Shown: positions 1-11,442 of the stretch, in pieces
Numbering within the stretch: position 1 is the first letter of the stretch
How the letters are laid out: each line of letters begins with the position of its first letter
DNA from: Odontesthes bonariensis
Lineage: Eukaryota; Chordata; Actinopteri; Atheriniformes; Atherinopsidae
DNA length: 64,000 nucleotides
Direction of reading: 5' to 3'
NCBI RefSeq assembly: GCF_027942865.1
Contig: NC_134506.1
Span: 15,770,436-15,834,435 of the forward strand
Notes under the pieces: generated by a model
The model's database searches: none
What the model was told of the DNA's origin: nothing
What the model saw: only the letters and a program-made list of their open reading frames with translations
Made by a program: the position numbers and the translations under genes

Positions 1-3000
1 CTCCTGCTGCTGCTACGTCAGCTGCTGGTGCTGCCCTGACACATGCTGCTGCCCCAGACACTGTGAGTATAAACACAGATGAAGAGGAGCTCTGTCCTGA
101 GAATACTGACTCTGGTCTGAATGAAATTGTGCTTTATTTTTTAGTGTATGAGGCAGGTAAAGGTATAAAGTCAGGCACCTCCAGTCCTCAGACACCTGTC
201 TACCCTCCGTACTTTGTCTCTGGTGTGCCTACCATGGTCCCCATCGCCCCACCGTCTCTGGTGGACAAAGTGTCCTCTGTTCCACCCTCAGATGGCACCT
301 TGGTCGCAGCAGGTGAGGTCATGCTTTTGTCTTTAAATTCTTTAGAAAAACTGAATTTTTGAGTTTGGAGTGAAGGATTTCAAATGTTTGATCCAAAAAG
401 GTTCTTGAGCAACAGATTCTCACTTTCAGTTTATTTTTATTTGGTTTATGTGAACACAAAATGGATGTCCATGTCCCCCAGTGTCACCCAATGTTATTAG
501 ATGGGCAGCCCCTCCCCCCCAGATTCCATACTGTCACGGTGTTCTCTCATTCTGTGAGAAACACTGAAACACTGTCTATGATTGAAGATCAAACCTTAAA
601 CATTCGTATGAATATAGTGGAGCCACAGTGTGCGTTTATTTAACTTTGATAAGTATTGTGACATACAAAACATGCTAAAACATCAGAACTCTTGTCAAGC
701 CAATGAATACAAATTCTTCATCCTGCTGAGTCAAGTGTGTGCATATCTCCAGTGCCCATGCACGCTGTAGGGGTTCCCTACCGCATGCCTTCACCACAGG
801 ATCAGGACTCTCTCAGGGTGCTACAGTATGTAGAGAAACAACTGGCTCACTTCAACCCTGCCAGGTCCAGCAGCCACCAGTGTAAGCGTCATAAACCCCC
901 TCTGCCGCTTTGCTACTGAAGCATGCTGATCTGGTCGTATAGTGTCCTTTAAGCTTTTTATTCTCTTGCGCTTGTTTCATACTGCACTGGCTTTCTGCCT
1001 ACTGGGTTTTCTATTATTCAGATGTGAAATAGCAGCAGATGTGCATGCCAACTTACCCGAAAGGAAAAGTTTTAACAATTCTTATTCCAACACTCTCTTT
1101 CAGACCGTGACTTTCTTCATCTGTGAATCTTGCTTTTGGAGAAATTGTCTCTTCATCTATTTATTTTTTCTCAGCAGTCTTCATTGATAATTTCATTTTG
1201 AACTATCCAGCCTCTAGCCTTTCTGAGCTCAGCTCCCTTCACGAGGGTGAAACCAGCTTTCGCCAAACGTACCGAAACGTCCAGAAGAAAGCTCTGCCAG
1301 CCATTCCTGATCATGACTCTCAACCTGAGCCGCAGCGCTACCGTGACAATCGCAGTCCAGAACCACAGCGTCACCGTAATAATCCACCTTCACCCCATCG
1401 CTATCGACACGACCCTGACTCAGACCCCCGTGACTGTCAGGAGGAGCTACAGCTTCCACGACGATACAGCGATGACCCTCCTTCCTCCTCTCAGTCGCAC
1501 AGGATCAGCCGGAATCAAAGGCAGCAGGATCTTAGTGAGGAAGACAAACACAGCAGGTACAGATATTTGAGAATGCACAAGCACATTCATACATAAGAAC
1601 ATACATTAAATTTGTTCCATGTTTTGTAGGTGGAACCCTCGTTCAGAGCACCTGCAGAGAAAGACATATCGTACCACCGAACGAACGGGCTCACTGGATG
1701 AGCTGGAGGAGTTTGCTGCTTCTTACAAGCAAAGAGAAAGCAGAGGAGCAGAGCTGAGGGAAGAAGAAGGTGGAGACTATGAGATGGAGCTTCGGGAGTT
1801 CCGTCGATATCCCTCCTATCGCCATGGTCCTCCTCAGCATTATCACAACAACGAAGATGAGCTCAGTGACCACAGCGATCATGAGGATCATTCCAGACAG
1901 AACAAGAAAAGCAGACAAAACATTAGTCCACTGTCTTCTCCTAAAAAGGGGAGGGGCACATGGGAAAGAGAGAGCACCGTCCCACCTGCTCCCACATTAG
2001 GTCCATCATCAACTTCTTCTCAAGAAAAGGACTATGACTCTACGTTCCTGAACAGCCTGCTGGATCGTAAGGCTAAATTGCGAGGAACTGGCCAGGGGAA
2101 GAGTGGGGCCCGGGGTGAGGAAGACTCAGATACACCTTCGAAGGGCAGCTCAAAAAAGAGCAGTGGGGAATCTAGTCGGCACTGCGGCCGCTCTCTTAGT
2201 AACAGGCCTGAGGCAGACTCACTGTCTCCTTCCTCAGAGACGGACAGAACCAGAACTGACAGGCCATCTCCACGGGCGCTCCCAACAAATACTCGCCCCT
2301 CTCAGATACCTGCTCATTCCCAAACCAGTCGCAGAGAGGAACCCAGAGACAAGTCCCGGAAGGTGGTGAGTAACAGTTAAGTCTATAGATTACTGGCAGG
2401 ATTGTGTACTGGCTATTCAAATTTTCCGAGACGTGGCTGTGAGAAAAGGGTATCCCGGATCATTTCCATAACTTAAAACTTACTTCACTGAAATGGGATT
2501 TGAAAAATGTTTCATTATTAAGTTAAAGTGGTTCCATTCATACATACCTATGATGCAGAGATTCATTGTGCACGCATGACATTTTTCTCATATGAAATTG
2601 GACATTTAATGTCACGTTCTATCCAAAATCTGTTTTCTTCGAGCTGGAAACTTTACACTACCTTTACTAATTATATCAGCTTGACTGTGGTTGTATCAAA
2701 CCTACTGCAGTGTGTGGTAGCAGTTAGAGATATCACGGAGGTTTAGTCTTGTTGAGCAGCTGGTGGGACGCACAAGGATTTTTTTTCACTAACATTTATG
2801 ATCGCAGTTGTTTTCAGCTTGAGAAAACCATGCGTTCACCCGGTGTCACCCTGTAGCTGCAGGTTGACCCAGAACACTGGTAAACATTCAGCGCTGCACC
2901 GTCTTTTCCCGTCGATTGGGCTCAAGCGATGTGATAAAGCTTTTAACCACTGCAGAAACTGTTGGTGGGGAAATTCATGGAGTTGGAGAGTATGGGCAGT

Positions 3001-4320
3001 GCTATTTAATAAATGACTTAATCACGTCATCTCTGCATTTGCTCTGAAAAATAAATCGAATTAACAGCCAAGGCTTCTGTCTGTTAATTCTAATGCTCGC
3101 AGTTCAGACTTGTTTAGAGTGATTTGGTAAATGTTAATAGTTCTGGACTTTTCATGGAAAAGCACCCTGGTGCTCATGCAGACAAGACAGTGTGCCATTT
3201 ATTTGCTGTTGAAAGATGGAAAGCATTGTTCGAAAGGAGCTTAAGCAATATTCTTTGTGCTCTGCTTTTGGGGAGTGTATGTTATGGCCTGGAATTGTAA
3301 GACGAATTATAAAGTGGCTCCGGAAATAATTGTATAAGCTTACATCCAATCAGAGCAGAATATCTGTTTTGCATAGTGCTGATCAAATGCCCTCCTTTTT
3401 CGAGTCTTTTGATTATTTTTGAGGTTGTGATTGGCTGGGCTGGATAAGGACAGATGGAACTCTCTTTGAATTGGACCGGGCTGAACGGGGAGTTCTGCAT
3501 TGACTCCCACAGCCTGAGAAACATAATGTGTGTTCTGCGTGGAAGATCGGAAGAACCAACACTGACTACGTGGGGATGTATTTCCTGTGGGGAAGAGATG
3601 AAATGACAGGCGAGAGAAAGATACGAGGAGAAATTAGCGTGGAGCTTATATATTCTTTGTTGTCCAAAGTTACAACCCACTGAGTCTGATATTTTAAACG
3701 GTCCCATGACATTTTATTCATATTTGTATACATAATTAGATTTGTGTCCATGGTCTGAGTGTGACATTTTTTCTGGTTAAATCCCCCAGAGTTTTCATCA
3801 ATCATGCACAAAGACAGTCCAGTCATGATGTGGTTTTAGATAAAGGCATACATTTGGGGATTCTGTGTTGGGGGGTATAATATATATATATAATGTAAAA
3901 GTTTCATAGGCCTACAGTAAGTGTTGTTGTTGTACCTTTAACAGGTCAGGTTCAGATGCTACCAGAATGAAAACTAGGTAGACTATTCTGTTCTGTATCC
4001 AACAATCATAACTGGTTGTTTACACACTGACAAACCTGGGTCCAAAATGTTTTTCAGCATTAAAACATCAGCTTCCTGGCTTTGAGCAGCACCTTCAAAC
4101 AAATCCAAAAATAATGTGGAAAAAAGTAGAAAAGCAGTTTGCCCCAGGTTCTACTTCTCCATATTAACCGTATTAATTGGCTAACGGTCTCTTTAGTGTC
4201 TCACCCTGCTGAACACTGCTTTAATACTTCTGTGTTAACGCTTTGTCGTTGCTCTGCTCACTTGAACTTTTTTGTCCTCACCAGAACACTCTTCTCAGCC
4301 GGGATTCCCTCATCGTCTGA
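1..4320 (+). CDS. ildr2: Angulin-family receptor, ILDR2-like, 3' part (partial)
   Basis: Six exons are visible: 1-62, 145-312, 753-881, 1211-1556, 1630-2365 and 4285-4320 (stop at 4318-4320). All have AG/GT borders and matching phases, giving about 491 codons. The first exon encodes a Cys-rich juxtamembrane stretch (SCCCYVSCWCCPDTCCC), the palmitoylation-type cluster that follows the transmembrane helix in LSR, ILDR1 and ILDR2. Later exons encode LYEAGK, a VLQYVEKQLAHFNPAR block, LSELSSLHEGETSFRQ and GSLDELEEFAASY; these match ILDR2 better than LSR or ILDR1. An Arg/Ser/Asp-rich cytoplasmic tail follows. The last exon encodes only NTLLSRDSLIV, a hydrophobic C-terminus of the angulin type resembling the LSR ending. 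Angulins are single-pass Ig receptors that recruit tricellulin to tricellular junctions. The Ig and membrane exons lie off the left edge. No PPxYSE motif, common near angulin C-termini, was found. The angulin assignment is firm; ILDR2 over LSR is likely, not certain. Confidence 0.8.
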
Positions 4321-5635
4321 TCGATGCCGAGCCGCAGAGACTGCAGGCGCTGAGCTGAGCGAGTGCAGCCCCGATGCTCATCCCAGCCAGAAAAAAACCC
4401 CCGATGGAACTGACTTTGAGTGTGGATTTTCAAACTATATGCAAAAGACAGCTGCCTGTGAAACATAAGGAGAGCTGAATCAATTCTGATAAGTGAAGAG
4501 GAGGAGGCTGTGAGTGATGAAGTCACAGGCTTGTGTCACGTATATCTCTGCTGGACTAACGCTTAACTAATGTGAGCAGGAGCGTCCCTCTCAGCACGAT
4601 GCTGTTGCCCCCCCCCCAACCCCTTAGAAAAGCCTCTGGAGCAGAGACCTGCTTTACGCTTCCAGTACAACGAGGGCATTCATTTCCATTTGATGAGATA
4701 TGTGATTTAAAAAGCACCCTTGTAGAATAGACGGTTTATGACAACACCATTATTGTGAAGGACACACTGTATCGGCAGTTCTAAACAATAAGCACACTGT
4801 GTCATTCAATGGCACATTCAAGGACCAAAACACTTAAGTGGGTGGAGCTTCAATGTTACCTGAAGCTTTAAGTAGTAACAAAATAGCAGAAATGTAATAC
4901 AGCTCTCTACCAGCAATCCTCAACTGTTAGTGTAAAAATTGTAGCTCATTGTAACACCCCCTCAGCTTTATTAAGGGTTTTAGCATCTTCCAGTTCCTTG
5001 CTTTGTCTTTGGTTCAGTTTCACAGCTCTCCTCAGTGGTGTTTCCTGCCAGTGTCTTGTAAAAAAAAAAAGCCTTGATAAACACATTGTACGCAGCCTGC
5101 CCAGAACTACACAGCAGATGATTAGCTGGTGAACAAAGTGGTCTAAGTTATCTTCCTCAGGAGATGGCGGAGACCGAAAGTGGGCTGAAATCTTCATGTT
5201 GGTTTGTATTTCCTTGAAATGTTACCAAGCACAATTGAATGTTTTAATTTGTCAGTGTCTCTACAGCTTCTTCTAACGTAGCTCTGAGTCATTTAATCAC
5301 ACGTGCAAGCGAGGGACGTGAAAAAAACATTCCCCGCCATGTAGCAAGAATTATTAGCTAGAAAAATCTGGCAGACACTTTTCAATGGTACAACCACATT
5401 TACAAATACGTTGGAGCATTTATGAAATGTAAATCGGATACAGAGTGCGGTGTGTGCTCACTTTGAAGTTGGTGCTGGCAAAAAGTTTGCACAACAGCAT
5501 GTTTACTGCTGTCACATTACCTACTCTTTCACCATCACTTTGTAATCATCTGGGAGCAGAGAAAAGGAGTTTGTGTAGATTCAAAAGCCAAAGGTTATCT
5601 GATTGTTACTTGACGTGGGATGCCATTTTATTTTT
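4321..5635. other. ildr2-like 3' flank, no gene recognised
   Basis: This stretch lies after the ildr2-like stop codon. Part is presumably 3' UTR, but no clear AATAAA close to the stop was picked out. Open frames here are short and match no family I know. A run of C lies at about 4609-4618 and an A-run near 5060. Confidence 0.4.
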
Positions 5636-6010
5636 CTTGTCACGATGCGCCAGATGTTTTCAGTGAGTGACGGGTCTGTACTGCGGGGAGGACAGTGAGG
5701 AACGGGGCTCCGTCTCTACAGACCAGTGTTGCTTTGGTACGTTCAGAGTGTGCTTCGGCTGTGTCGTGCTGAGATAAGCAAGACCTTCCCTGAAAAGCCA
5801 GTCTGGATGGCAGCATATGCAACTACAAACCCTGTATATGTTCCTGACACGTTTTTTTTTTCCTGTGGATGATATCATTAAACTAACATTTATGATTGCA
5901 GCGATGACATGTGATCCCAAGCAGCAAGTTCTTCACTGTAGAATCATGTCAGTTTTTAGTGCAGCGCTGCCTGAGGGCCCAGTGATCACAGCCACTGAAT
6001 ATTGCTTTTC
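5636..6010 (-). mobile_element. Tc1-like transposon relic
   Basis: The sequence resembles the reverse complement of a Tc1-like transposase gene common in teleosts. Stretches near 5648 (CGCCAGATGTTTTCAGTGAG), 5781 (AGACCTTCCCTGAAAAGCC) and 5960 (GCAGCGCTGCCTGAGGGCCC) occur in the expected order, but with large gaps and many mutations. No intact frame remains. A longer relic of the same type is at about 8182-9150. Confidence 0.5.
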
Positions 6011-8181
6011 AACCTGGTTACTTGTGTACAGATATTTTTCCTGTTATGTTAATATTTTAATGATATAATGTACCAGAGACGAAATCCACTCATTTTCATC
6101 ACAGTTTTACGCTTACAAATGTGTTCAGTTATAAAAGTATTTATCATACAGGCTTCCGCCTGGTGAGCCTCTCCTGTGAAAGTGTCTCTGTGACGCTCTT
6201 TTTGGACGTAATAGTGACACTGACCTGTTGCTCCTTAACCTCGTGAGTTGTAATATTTCTCACAAGCTGTTTTTTGTTTTTTTCCGTGACTTCTCCTGTC
6301 TCCTGTATTATATCTTTTTTAAAGTATTAAATTTGTGTGTTTGTGGGCGTGGTTTTAATAAAACAATTCACTAACTTGGGGGTGGACTAACTCTACTAAA
6401 TGACCTCACGTTGGATCTCAACGTGAGCCACATTTACCCTGGGAATTGCTACGTTGAAGCTTCTAAATCAGTGACGTTACCTTGGCTCTATCCAGTATCT
6501 GTAATCTGTTTTATAGTTAAAACATGCACAAAACAGATGTGTTCATAACCTGATGAGATGTTGCATTTCTTCTGAACATTAATGCATTGAGCCTTTGAAA
6601 GATCTTTGTGGTGAAACATGAGAACATTTCGAGTGTAAACCCTGTGTATTTATGCGTGGTGCAGTATACGATTGTTAACTTTTAAATGCATGTGTTTGTC
6701 TAAGCACTCGAGTGTGACTGTATTCATGAGTCGAGGTGTTTTTGGGTGACTATAATCCAGTCTTTGCTGCTGCTGAGTCAAGTGCTAATCCCAACATGTG
6801 TTCTCAACAGCTCCACGCGGCAACACACAGCAGCTTTGTCTATGTCCGCAGCTTTTTGCGTTCGTCATGTTACGCATTTCTCCGGCAGTGCTCCACAGCA
6901 GCCCTTTGTTCCCGCCTCCATGTCAAACAGGCTCATTTCTAGACAAGTGTGATCGTTTCATTGTTTGGTTGTCTTCATCGTGATTTCTGCTGTTTGGTAC
7001 TGACATCCGCGCTTTTTGTGTCTGTGTGTGTGTGTGTGTGTGTGTATGTTAGCTCGCTAGAGAGAGATGACTCCTTACTTTTCTGTCAGGGAGTCAATGT
7101 GTGGCTGAGTGTGACTCACGTCTTTGTTCATTGTTGTGATCACAGACAGCTTGTTTTGACTGCACAGCTGTGTCAAAACTTTCATTAGTTCAGCCATAGA
7201 TATCTGCTCTGTCCGCATGATTTTGTTTTTATTATGTTTCTAAAGTGTGCCTTTGTAATTATGGGAAGATGCAGGACGGAAGGCGTTCAGACCAACTGTG
7301 TGTTTCCTTACAACTTGTCATCAAATAAACCTAAATATGACCCCCTGGTTTCACTGGAACATTTTGTGTAAAATACCCGAAGATGTGCTGTTGGCCCGTT
7401 TTGAGCTACACAAGTATGTTAGTATGTAGTATGTTTTTATCATGATAGTTAATACTTGAAAACTAGTTTCTACTTCCTTTGAAGATGAAAACACACAAGA
7501 CATAATAAGTTAGCTGTACAAGTTAAATACTACTTGCACGTTCAAATCTACGATAATCCCGGTGACTAAATGTTCTCACAGCAGCAGCTTTTGAGTCATC
7601 TAAAGAACAATTCTTTAACACAAGACTTCTGCTTTGTAGCTCAGTCAAAGATTTGAATACTTTCACAAATACAAAAAAAACCCAACAAAAACCTGAATAA
7701 TGCAACAGGAGTTCCTTTCCTGACGCGATTCTGTAGTTTGCTGATTCCGATTCGCAGAGTATTTGCGATGGGAGGCAACGGTTAATGCAGCGACCGATCA
7801 CACCCTGATGTTTTGTCAGGAATGCTGTGGAGCAGCTCCCATCTGCACAGAGGCATCAGCGGGGAAATGACATCACCAAACACCACAGCGTGAAATTTTT
7901 GGCTTTTCTTTTTAAAGGTGCACCTGTGATGGGTGGATGGCATTTATTATTAAAAAAAATATAAAATGGGACGCCAGCCATTTGCACAGTTGAGAAAACT
8001 GGGATCAACAAAACCCATTTAATATTACTACTTAGGGCATAAAAAAGAACAAGCTGTTAAGAGTCACAGATTCATTGTGCTTAAAGTGCCAAAGGTTACC
8101 TGTATAAAGATGGATACAGGTTGTGAGAGCCTTACTTTAATGCTGTTGGTGGGTATGATTGGCTGTTGGCTCCCTTAATTG
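6011..8181. other. Intergenic, no gene recognised
   Basis: There is no exon-like conserved frame. The stretch contains a TG microsatellite at about 7023-7045 and several short AT-rich runs. ORFs here are short and not family-like. Confidence 0.4.
7023..7045. repeat. (TG)n microsatellite
   Basis: About eleven uninterrupted TG dinucleotides, seen directly. Confidence 0.9.
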
Positions 8182-9150
8182 ACAAACCCAATTCCAAAAG
8201 ACGTTTGGACAGTTTAAAAAAAAAACAGAATGATTTGCAAATCTCATAAACCAATATTTTTATTCACTGTAGGACATTAAAAAAAAACATCATATGTTGA
8301 AAGAGAGTCCATACCGTGTCATGGGAAATATCAGCTCCTCTTGAATGTGACGGCAGCAACATGTCACCAAAAGGTTGGGAAAAGAGCCCTGTTTACCACT
8401 GTGTGGCATTCCCTCTTCTTTTAACAGGTTTGTAATAATCTGGGAACTGAGACCAGTTGTTGGACTTTTGGGAGAATAAAGTCCCATCATTGCATAATAC
8501 AGGATTCTGGCTTCTCAACAGTCTTCTTTGTCACATTTTGTGTTCTCGGCCGGTCTGGACTATGTTCAGGTCAGTCCAGCAGCTGGACTCTTCTACTATG
8601 ATGCCGTGCTGTTGTAATGGTTCCAGTATGTGGTTTTAGCATTGTCTTGATAGAACACGCAGCATCCACCGTGAAAAACATTTTCTTTGGATGGGAGCAT
8701 AAGTTGCTCTGAAACCTTCAGCATTGATGGTGCTTTTCCAGATGTGCAAATTGCCAGTTCCATTGGCACTAATAGACTGCCATTCCATCAGAGATGCAGG
8801 TTTTTTAACTGAGCACAGATAGCAAACCGGATGGTTCCTCCACTCTTTGGTCCAGGGGACGTGATGTGGATAATTTCCAAAAACAGTTTTAAATTTTGAT
8901 TCTTCTGGCTACAGATAATTATTTCGTCTTCTCCTCATTCGATTTTAAATGGCTTTTGGCTTGTGTTTCTGCATCGTGTTCACATATGGCCTTAGCTTTA
9001 CACAAAATGAAGCTGCGTTTGCGGACGGCTCACTGGACTGCATTAACAGATGATGATCTCCTGAAGTGTTCCTGAGCCCATGCAGTGATTTCCATCACAG
9101 AATCTTACGTCTGTTTTTAATGCAGTGCTGCCCATGGACCTGAGGATATT
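8182..9150 (-). mobile_element. Tc1/mariner-type transposon relic
   Basis: The left end (ACAAACCCAATTCCAAAAG near 8182) resembles the terminal repeat of a very abundant teleost Tc1-like family. Downstream, in reverse orientation, are decayed transposase landmarks: GTTTACCACTGTGTGGCATT near 8390, CAGCATTGATGGTGCTTTTC near 8720, CATCAGAGATGCAGG near 8787, and CCTGAGCCCATGCAGTGATT near 9072. Stops and indels are frequent, so no transposase is encoded. The right end is not clear. Confidence 0.65.
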
Positions 9151-9396
9151 TTAATTTTACACAGCCTAACTTTAATTACTTTTGTTTTAATGAGAGACAC
9201 CACAGACTAATAACTAATCAGTCAGATGCACGTGATGAAAATAAGTCATATTTGTTTCTAAAATGTTGGGAAGAGGAAAGATTAAGTGAAGTAGGCTACA
9301 TGTACCATAGTTAGTTTCCTCCCTCTGTTGAACTAGTGCCACCACTTCCACACTTGAATTCCAAGACACAAACCTGCAGAATAGAGAAACATGCAC

Positions 9397-9604
9397 TTCT
9401 GTCAGAACCACTCTCGTCAAAACGAGACAAGAACAGAGATGAATTTCAGAAGCTTATTCTGAAGCATACAATTTATGTTTGGCGGTATGGCTCTGTTCGG
9501 AGGAAGTTCCCGACTTTTCCATGAGCTCCATGGAAGCCAAGACAGGGAACAGTAGCATCCTCAGGTGGAGTGCCTTCCATTTGCTGTAAAGGCAACAAAC
9601 CCCC
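9397..9604. repeat. 208-bp direct repeat, copy 1 (block R)
   Basis: The block starts at TTCTGTCAGAACCACTCTCG and ends in the C-run after GGCAACAAA. It recurs at 9880-10088 with a handful of differences (for example AACGAG/AACAAG and AGTAGC/AGCAGC). It holds the palindromic stretch CCATGAGCTCCATGG. Origin unknown. Confidence 0.85.
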
Positions 9605-9684
9605 TAGAACAGAGCAAGCAACAATGAACAACAGTATGACTTTGTTTGGCAATGAGAAGTCGGTGGAGCAGGGGAGGTGGTGGG

Positions 9685-9881
9685 TGCAAGCAGAGAGCAA
9701 AAAAAAAGCAGTGACAGCAAACCAAGTTTAAATGAAGTGCCCCAAATGCCAGCATCCAATTGCGAGCGTCAGCTGATTATCCATTGAGCGCAGCTGGCCA
9801 TAAGGGTTGGGTCGGCGTCAGCCAATAGGCAAAGGGCGCGTTGACTACGTGGTCTGCCAGAACTAACGCGGTGCTCCATTT
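9685..9881. repeat. 197-bp repeat, copy 1 (block S)
   Basis: The block runs from TGCAAGCAGAGAGC to GGTGCTCCATTT. It is identical by eye to 13754-13949 apart from one A in the poly-A run. It contains GTCAGCCAATAGGC (a CCAAT box) and several CpGs. It lies between the two R blocks, abutting the second one. It resembles a promoter or terminal-repeat segment more than coding DNA; its identity is unknown. Confidence 0.85.
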
Positions 9882-10088
9882 CTGTCAGAACCACTCTCGT
9901 CAAAACAAGACAAGAACAGAGATGAATTTCAGAAGCTTATTCTGAATGCATACAATTTATGTTTGGCGGTATGGCTCTGTTCGGAGGAAGTTCCCGACTT
10001 TTCCATGAGCTCCATGGAAGCCAAGACAGGGAACAGCAGCATCCTCAGGTGGAGTGCCTTCCATTTGCTGTAAAGGCAACAAACCCCC
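9880..10088. repeat. 208-bp direct repeat, copy 2 (block R)
   Basis: Second copy of the 9397-9604 block, beginning exactly where block S ends. The order R-S-R suggests S was inserted beside, or duplicated together with, R. Confidence 0.85.
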
Positions 10089-10213
10089 CAAACAGACCAT
10101 ACTGAAACGCAGCCAGCCAATTGGATTGTTGGACCAGGGTGTCCTACAACCCCCCAACTGACCATACCGGAACGCAGCCAGCCAATTGATAAGTTGGAAC
10201 CAGGGTATCCTAC
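10084..10213. repeat. Two-copy ~62-bp tandem repeat
   Basis: Two imperfect copies of a unit containing GACCATAC, GGAACGCAGCCAGCCAATT, ACCAGGGT and TCCTAC. Each ends in a C-run. Confidence 0.75.
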
Positions 10214-10449
10214 CCCCCCCAACGATTTATTAGCTACCAACGTGTGACACCATTATGATTAGTAGTATTAATATTACAAAATAATTATTAAACCGTGACT
10301 AAGCTTGACGTTAAAAAGGTGGAACTGCCGTAGGCTCACATTAACACAGACTGAAATGTGATGCGAGTATTTAATTGGGGCAAGCATTGAACTCAACCAC
10401 TTAGGTACACCATAAAAATATATTCGGTCTCCACAGCAGCGACAGCGCT

Positions 10450-10825
10450 TTGCGGCAGGGCAAAGCAGAGCAAGATCCAAGCAAAGCAGCAAGATCCAAG
10501 CAGAGCAGAGCAAGATCCAAGCAAGCAGAACAGGATCCAAGCAGAGCAGAGCAAGATCCAAGCAAAGCAGCAAGATCCAAGCAGAACAGGATCCGATCCA
10601 AGAACAGCAAACGAGATCCAAGCAGGCAGAGCAAGATCCAAGCAAGCAGAACAGGATCCAAGCAAGCAGAGCAACATCCAAGTAAGCAGAGCAACATCCG
10701 ATCCAAGACAGCAAAACGAGATCCAAGCAAAGCACCATCCAAGCAAAGCAGAGCAAGATCCGATCCAAGAACAGCAAAACGAGATCCAAGCAAAGCAAAG
10801 CAACATCCACGCAAGCAGAGCTTTA
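10450..10825. repeat. Minisatellite of GATCCAAGCA units
   Basis: About 375 bp made of roughly 17-24-bp variants built from AGATCCAAGCA plus AAGCAG or GAGCAGAGCA. Some units carry a GATCCGATCCAAGAACAGC variant, giving a higher-order pattern. Both strands are open in several frames because the repeat lacks stop codons. These frames are low-complexity and are not treated as genes. Confidence 0.9.
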
Positions 10826-11048
10826 AGGCTGAGTTATACTTCTTTTAACTGCCCTGGCGCCTTGCGCGTATGTTAATGGCTCGAGACGTTTATACTTCAT
10901 TTTGCTTTGTCGGCGGTTGCGTGTGCTGCGTGGCGATTCACCGCCAGGACAGTAGGTGGAGTAGCGGGTTTTTTCAATGACAAGCCTACTATGGTGAAAG
11001 GAAATTCACCGCCAGGACCTCTTTGAGTGGATTCATGCTTCTTCTTCT

Positions 11049-11294
11049 TGTAAATAGCCGGTATTTTGTCAGATTTCAACACTTTGGGGGTCTAAACGAC
11101 TACTTTCTCGCCTGAAAATGTTTCAAATGTTGCTAAAGTTATATATTTACAGAGTTTATAGCTTAAGGGAAATCAGCTTTTCAGGCCAGCTGATTTCGGC
11201 TCGGGCAGGAGTGAAGTGCACTGTGTGTAAACGCTCTGCATGCTGTTAGATCGAGTATGCCGTTTTCTAGTAGTAGGCGGTTTCGAACACAGCC
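11049..11294. mobile_element. Partial copy of the 43223-43771 MITE
   Basis: Nearly the same sequence as the 3' half of the element at 43223-43771, from TGTAAATAGCCGGTATTTTG to the terminal GGCGGTTTCGAACACAGCC. The 5' half is missing here, apparently truncated inside the surrounding MITE. Confidence 0.75.
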
Positions 11295-11361
11295 AGTGGC
11301 TTGCGTAAAGTTTAGAAAATTGAGGTGACACACGCAAGGGGGGGCTTGCAACCGCGCAAGG

Positions 11362-11422
11362 GCTTGCGTTGCGTCTTGAGTCTTGCGTTGCGTCTTGAGT
11401 CTTGCGTTGCGTCTTGCGTTAC
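11362..11422. repeat. ~19-bp tandem repeat (CTTGCGTTGCGTCTTGAGT)
   Basis: Three near-perfect copies of CTTGCGTTGCGTCTTGAGT plus a shortened one, just inside the right end of the surrounding MITE. Confidence 0.85.
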
Positions 11423-11442
11423 CGACTATAAACCAGGCTTTA

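Larger units (their letters stand above)
10823..11442. mobile_element. MITE-like element with imperfect terminal inverted repeats
   Basis: The left end TTAAGGCTGAGTTATACTT and the right end ACTATAAACCAGGCTTTAA form an imperfect inverted pair of about 18 bp. The interior contains CGCCAGGACAGTAGGTGGAG, a partial second MITE (11049-11294) and a CTTGCGTTGCG tandem array. No transposase is encoded. Confidence 0.45.

Noticed and set aside
10274-10848. Long Leu/Cys-rich and Lys/Ser/Gln-rich open frames on both strands
   Set aside because: They are translations of the GATCCAAGCA minisatellite, with low complexity and no start or splice context.
11362-11422. Possible CRISPR-like direct repeats
   Set aside because: Contiguous tandem units without unique spacers, in a vertebrate genome.
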